12,976 bases of DNA from RGIG7332 sp045589235 (GTDB lineage Bacteria > Bacillota > Clostridia > Oscillospirales > JAAYXM01), in contig JAZNOR010000088.1 in assembly GCA_045589235.1 (NCBI GenBank), forward strand, positions 1 through 12,976, read 5' to 3'. Below, in pieces: positions 12,877 through 12,976 of the stretch. Under the pieces are notes generated by a model. That model was not told where the DNA came from, made no database searches, and was given only the letters and a program-made list of their open reading frames with translations. The position numbers and the translations under genes are program-made. Positions within the stretch are counted from its first letter, which is position 1; every line of letters begins with the position of its first letter.

Positions 12877-12976
12877 TTACTTATTGATAAGTGCGTAGAT
12901 TCGGCTTAAAACTACTGCTACTTCAGCACGAGTTGCTGTAGCCTTAGGATTAATCTTGCCGTTTGAACCTGCGATG
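12877..12976 (-). CDS. C-terminal end of an S-layer homology (SLH) domain protein (partial)
   Basis: Only the last 32 codons and the TAA stop (12877-12879) are in the window; the gene enters from base 12976. The translated end contains GSNGKINPKATATRAEVAVV (residues 3-22 of the fragment) followed by a short helix ending ALINK. This is the typical second half of an SLH repeat: a G-x-G-x-[FIL]-N-P turn, then the TRAE/A helix. SLH domains bind pyruvylated secondary wall polymer and hold exported proteins on the cell surface, usually as three repeats at one end of the protein. Here the SLH is at the C-terminus. The rest of the protein, and so its role, cannot be seen. Four bases after the stop begins the A/T run of the shared terminator. 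Confidence 0.85.
   Translation of the reverse strand, partial: IAGSNGKINPKATATRAEVAVVLSRIYALINK

Noticed and set aside
1..12976. Mobile element, phage, CRISPR or defence island
   Set aside because: No transposase, integrase, direct-repeat array, terminal inverted repeats or cas-like gene is seen; the content is mostly core genes with consistent composition.

Overview
The window looks like chromosome of a low-GC, spore-forming Firmicute of the class Clostridia. The support is SpoIIR and a YlbJ-type sporulation protein, an S-layer-homology (SLH) protein end, the MEP-pathway kinase IspE, MutS2/RecO/Era of Gram-positive type, strong AGGAGG-like ribosome binding sites, and TTG and GTG starts. I cannot place it below class level. 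I see no insertion sequence, phage gene, CRISPR array, rRNA or tRNA. The genes are mostly core genes with a few poorly described ones between them.

Layout. (1) Positions 1-5737, minus strand: a tight five-gene run read as rlmB, a degenerate P-type-ATPase-like membrane protein, era, recO, mutS2 (mutS2 leaves the window at base 1). Junctions are 9-17 nt, and three of the four ribosome binding sites overlap the upstream stop codon. The run starts from an extended -10 promoter at about 5777-5805. (2) Positions 5872-7039, plus strand: a short YlbJ-like membrane protein, then a 74-residue cysteine-rich protein with its own promoter and a TTG start, ending at a terminator shared with the convergent minus-strand gene. 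(3) Positions 7074-10407, minus strand: an Lrp/AsnC regulator, a class I/II aminotransferase, ispE and a DivIVA-like coiled-coil protein. The first three form an operon; the fourth also has its own promoter. (4) Positions 10575-12839, plus strand: a Gx-transporter / heptaprenyl diphosphate synthase component I-like membrane protein, spoIIR, and an ATPase of the PRK06851 type. (5) Positions 12877-12976, minus strand: the last 32 codons of an SLH-domain protein, convergent on a shared terminator.

How it fits together. Block 1 combines ribosome maturation (RlmB, Era) with DNA repair and ribosome rescue (RecO, MutS2). The unexplained member is the P-type-ATPase-like protein, which keeps the eight-helix layout but has lost every catalytic motif I looked for. 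Block 3 is a regulator plus amino-acid-metabolism operon fused to isoprenoid synthesis, with a probable autoregulatory operator in the leader. Blocks 2 and 4 hold the sporulation genes.

The most striking regulatory signal is upstream of spoIIR. A perfect 11-bp hairpin buries the whole ribosome binding site in any transcript reading in from the vegetative gene upstream. A good forespore sigma-F promoter match lies across the left arm and loop of the same hairpin, so a transcript starting there would lack the left arm and have a free ribosome binding site.
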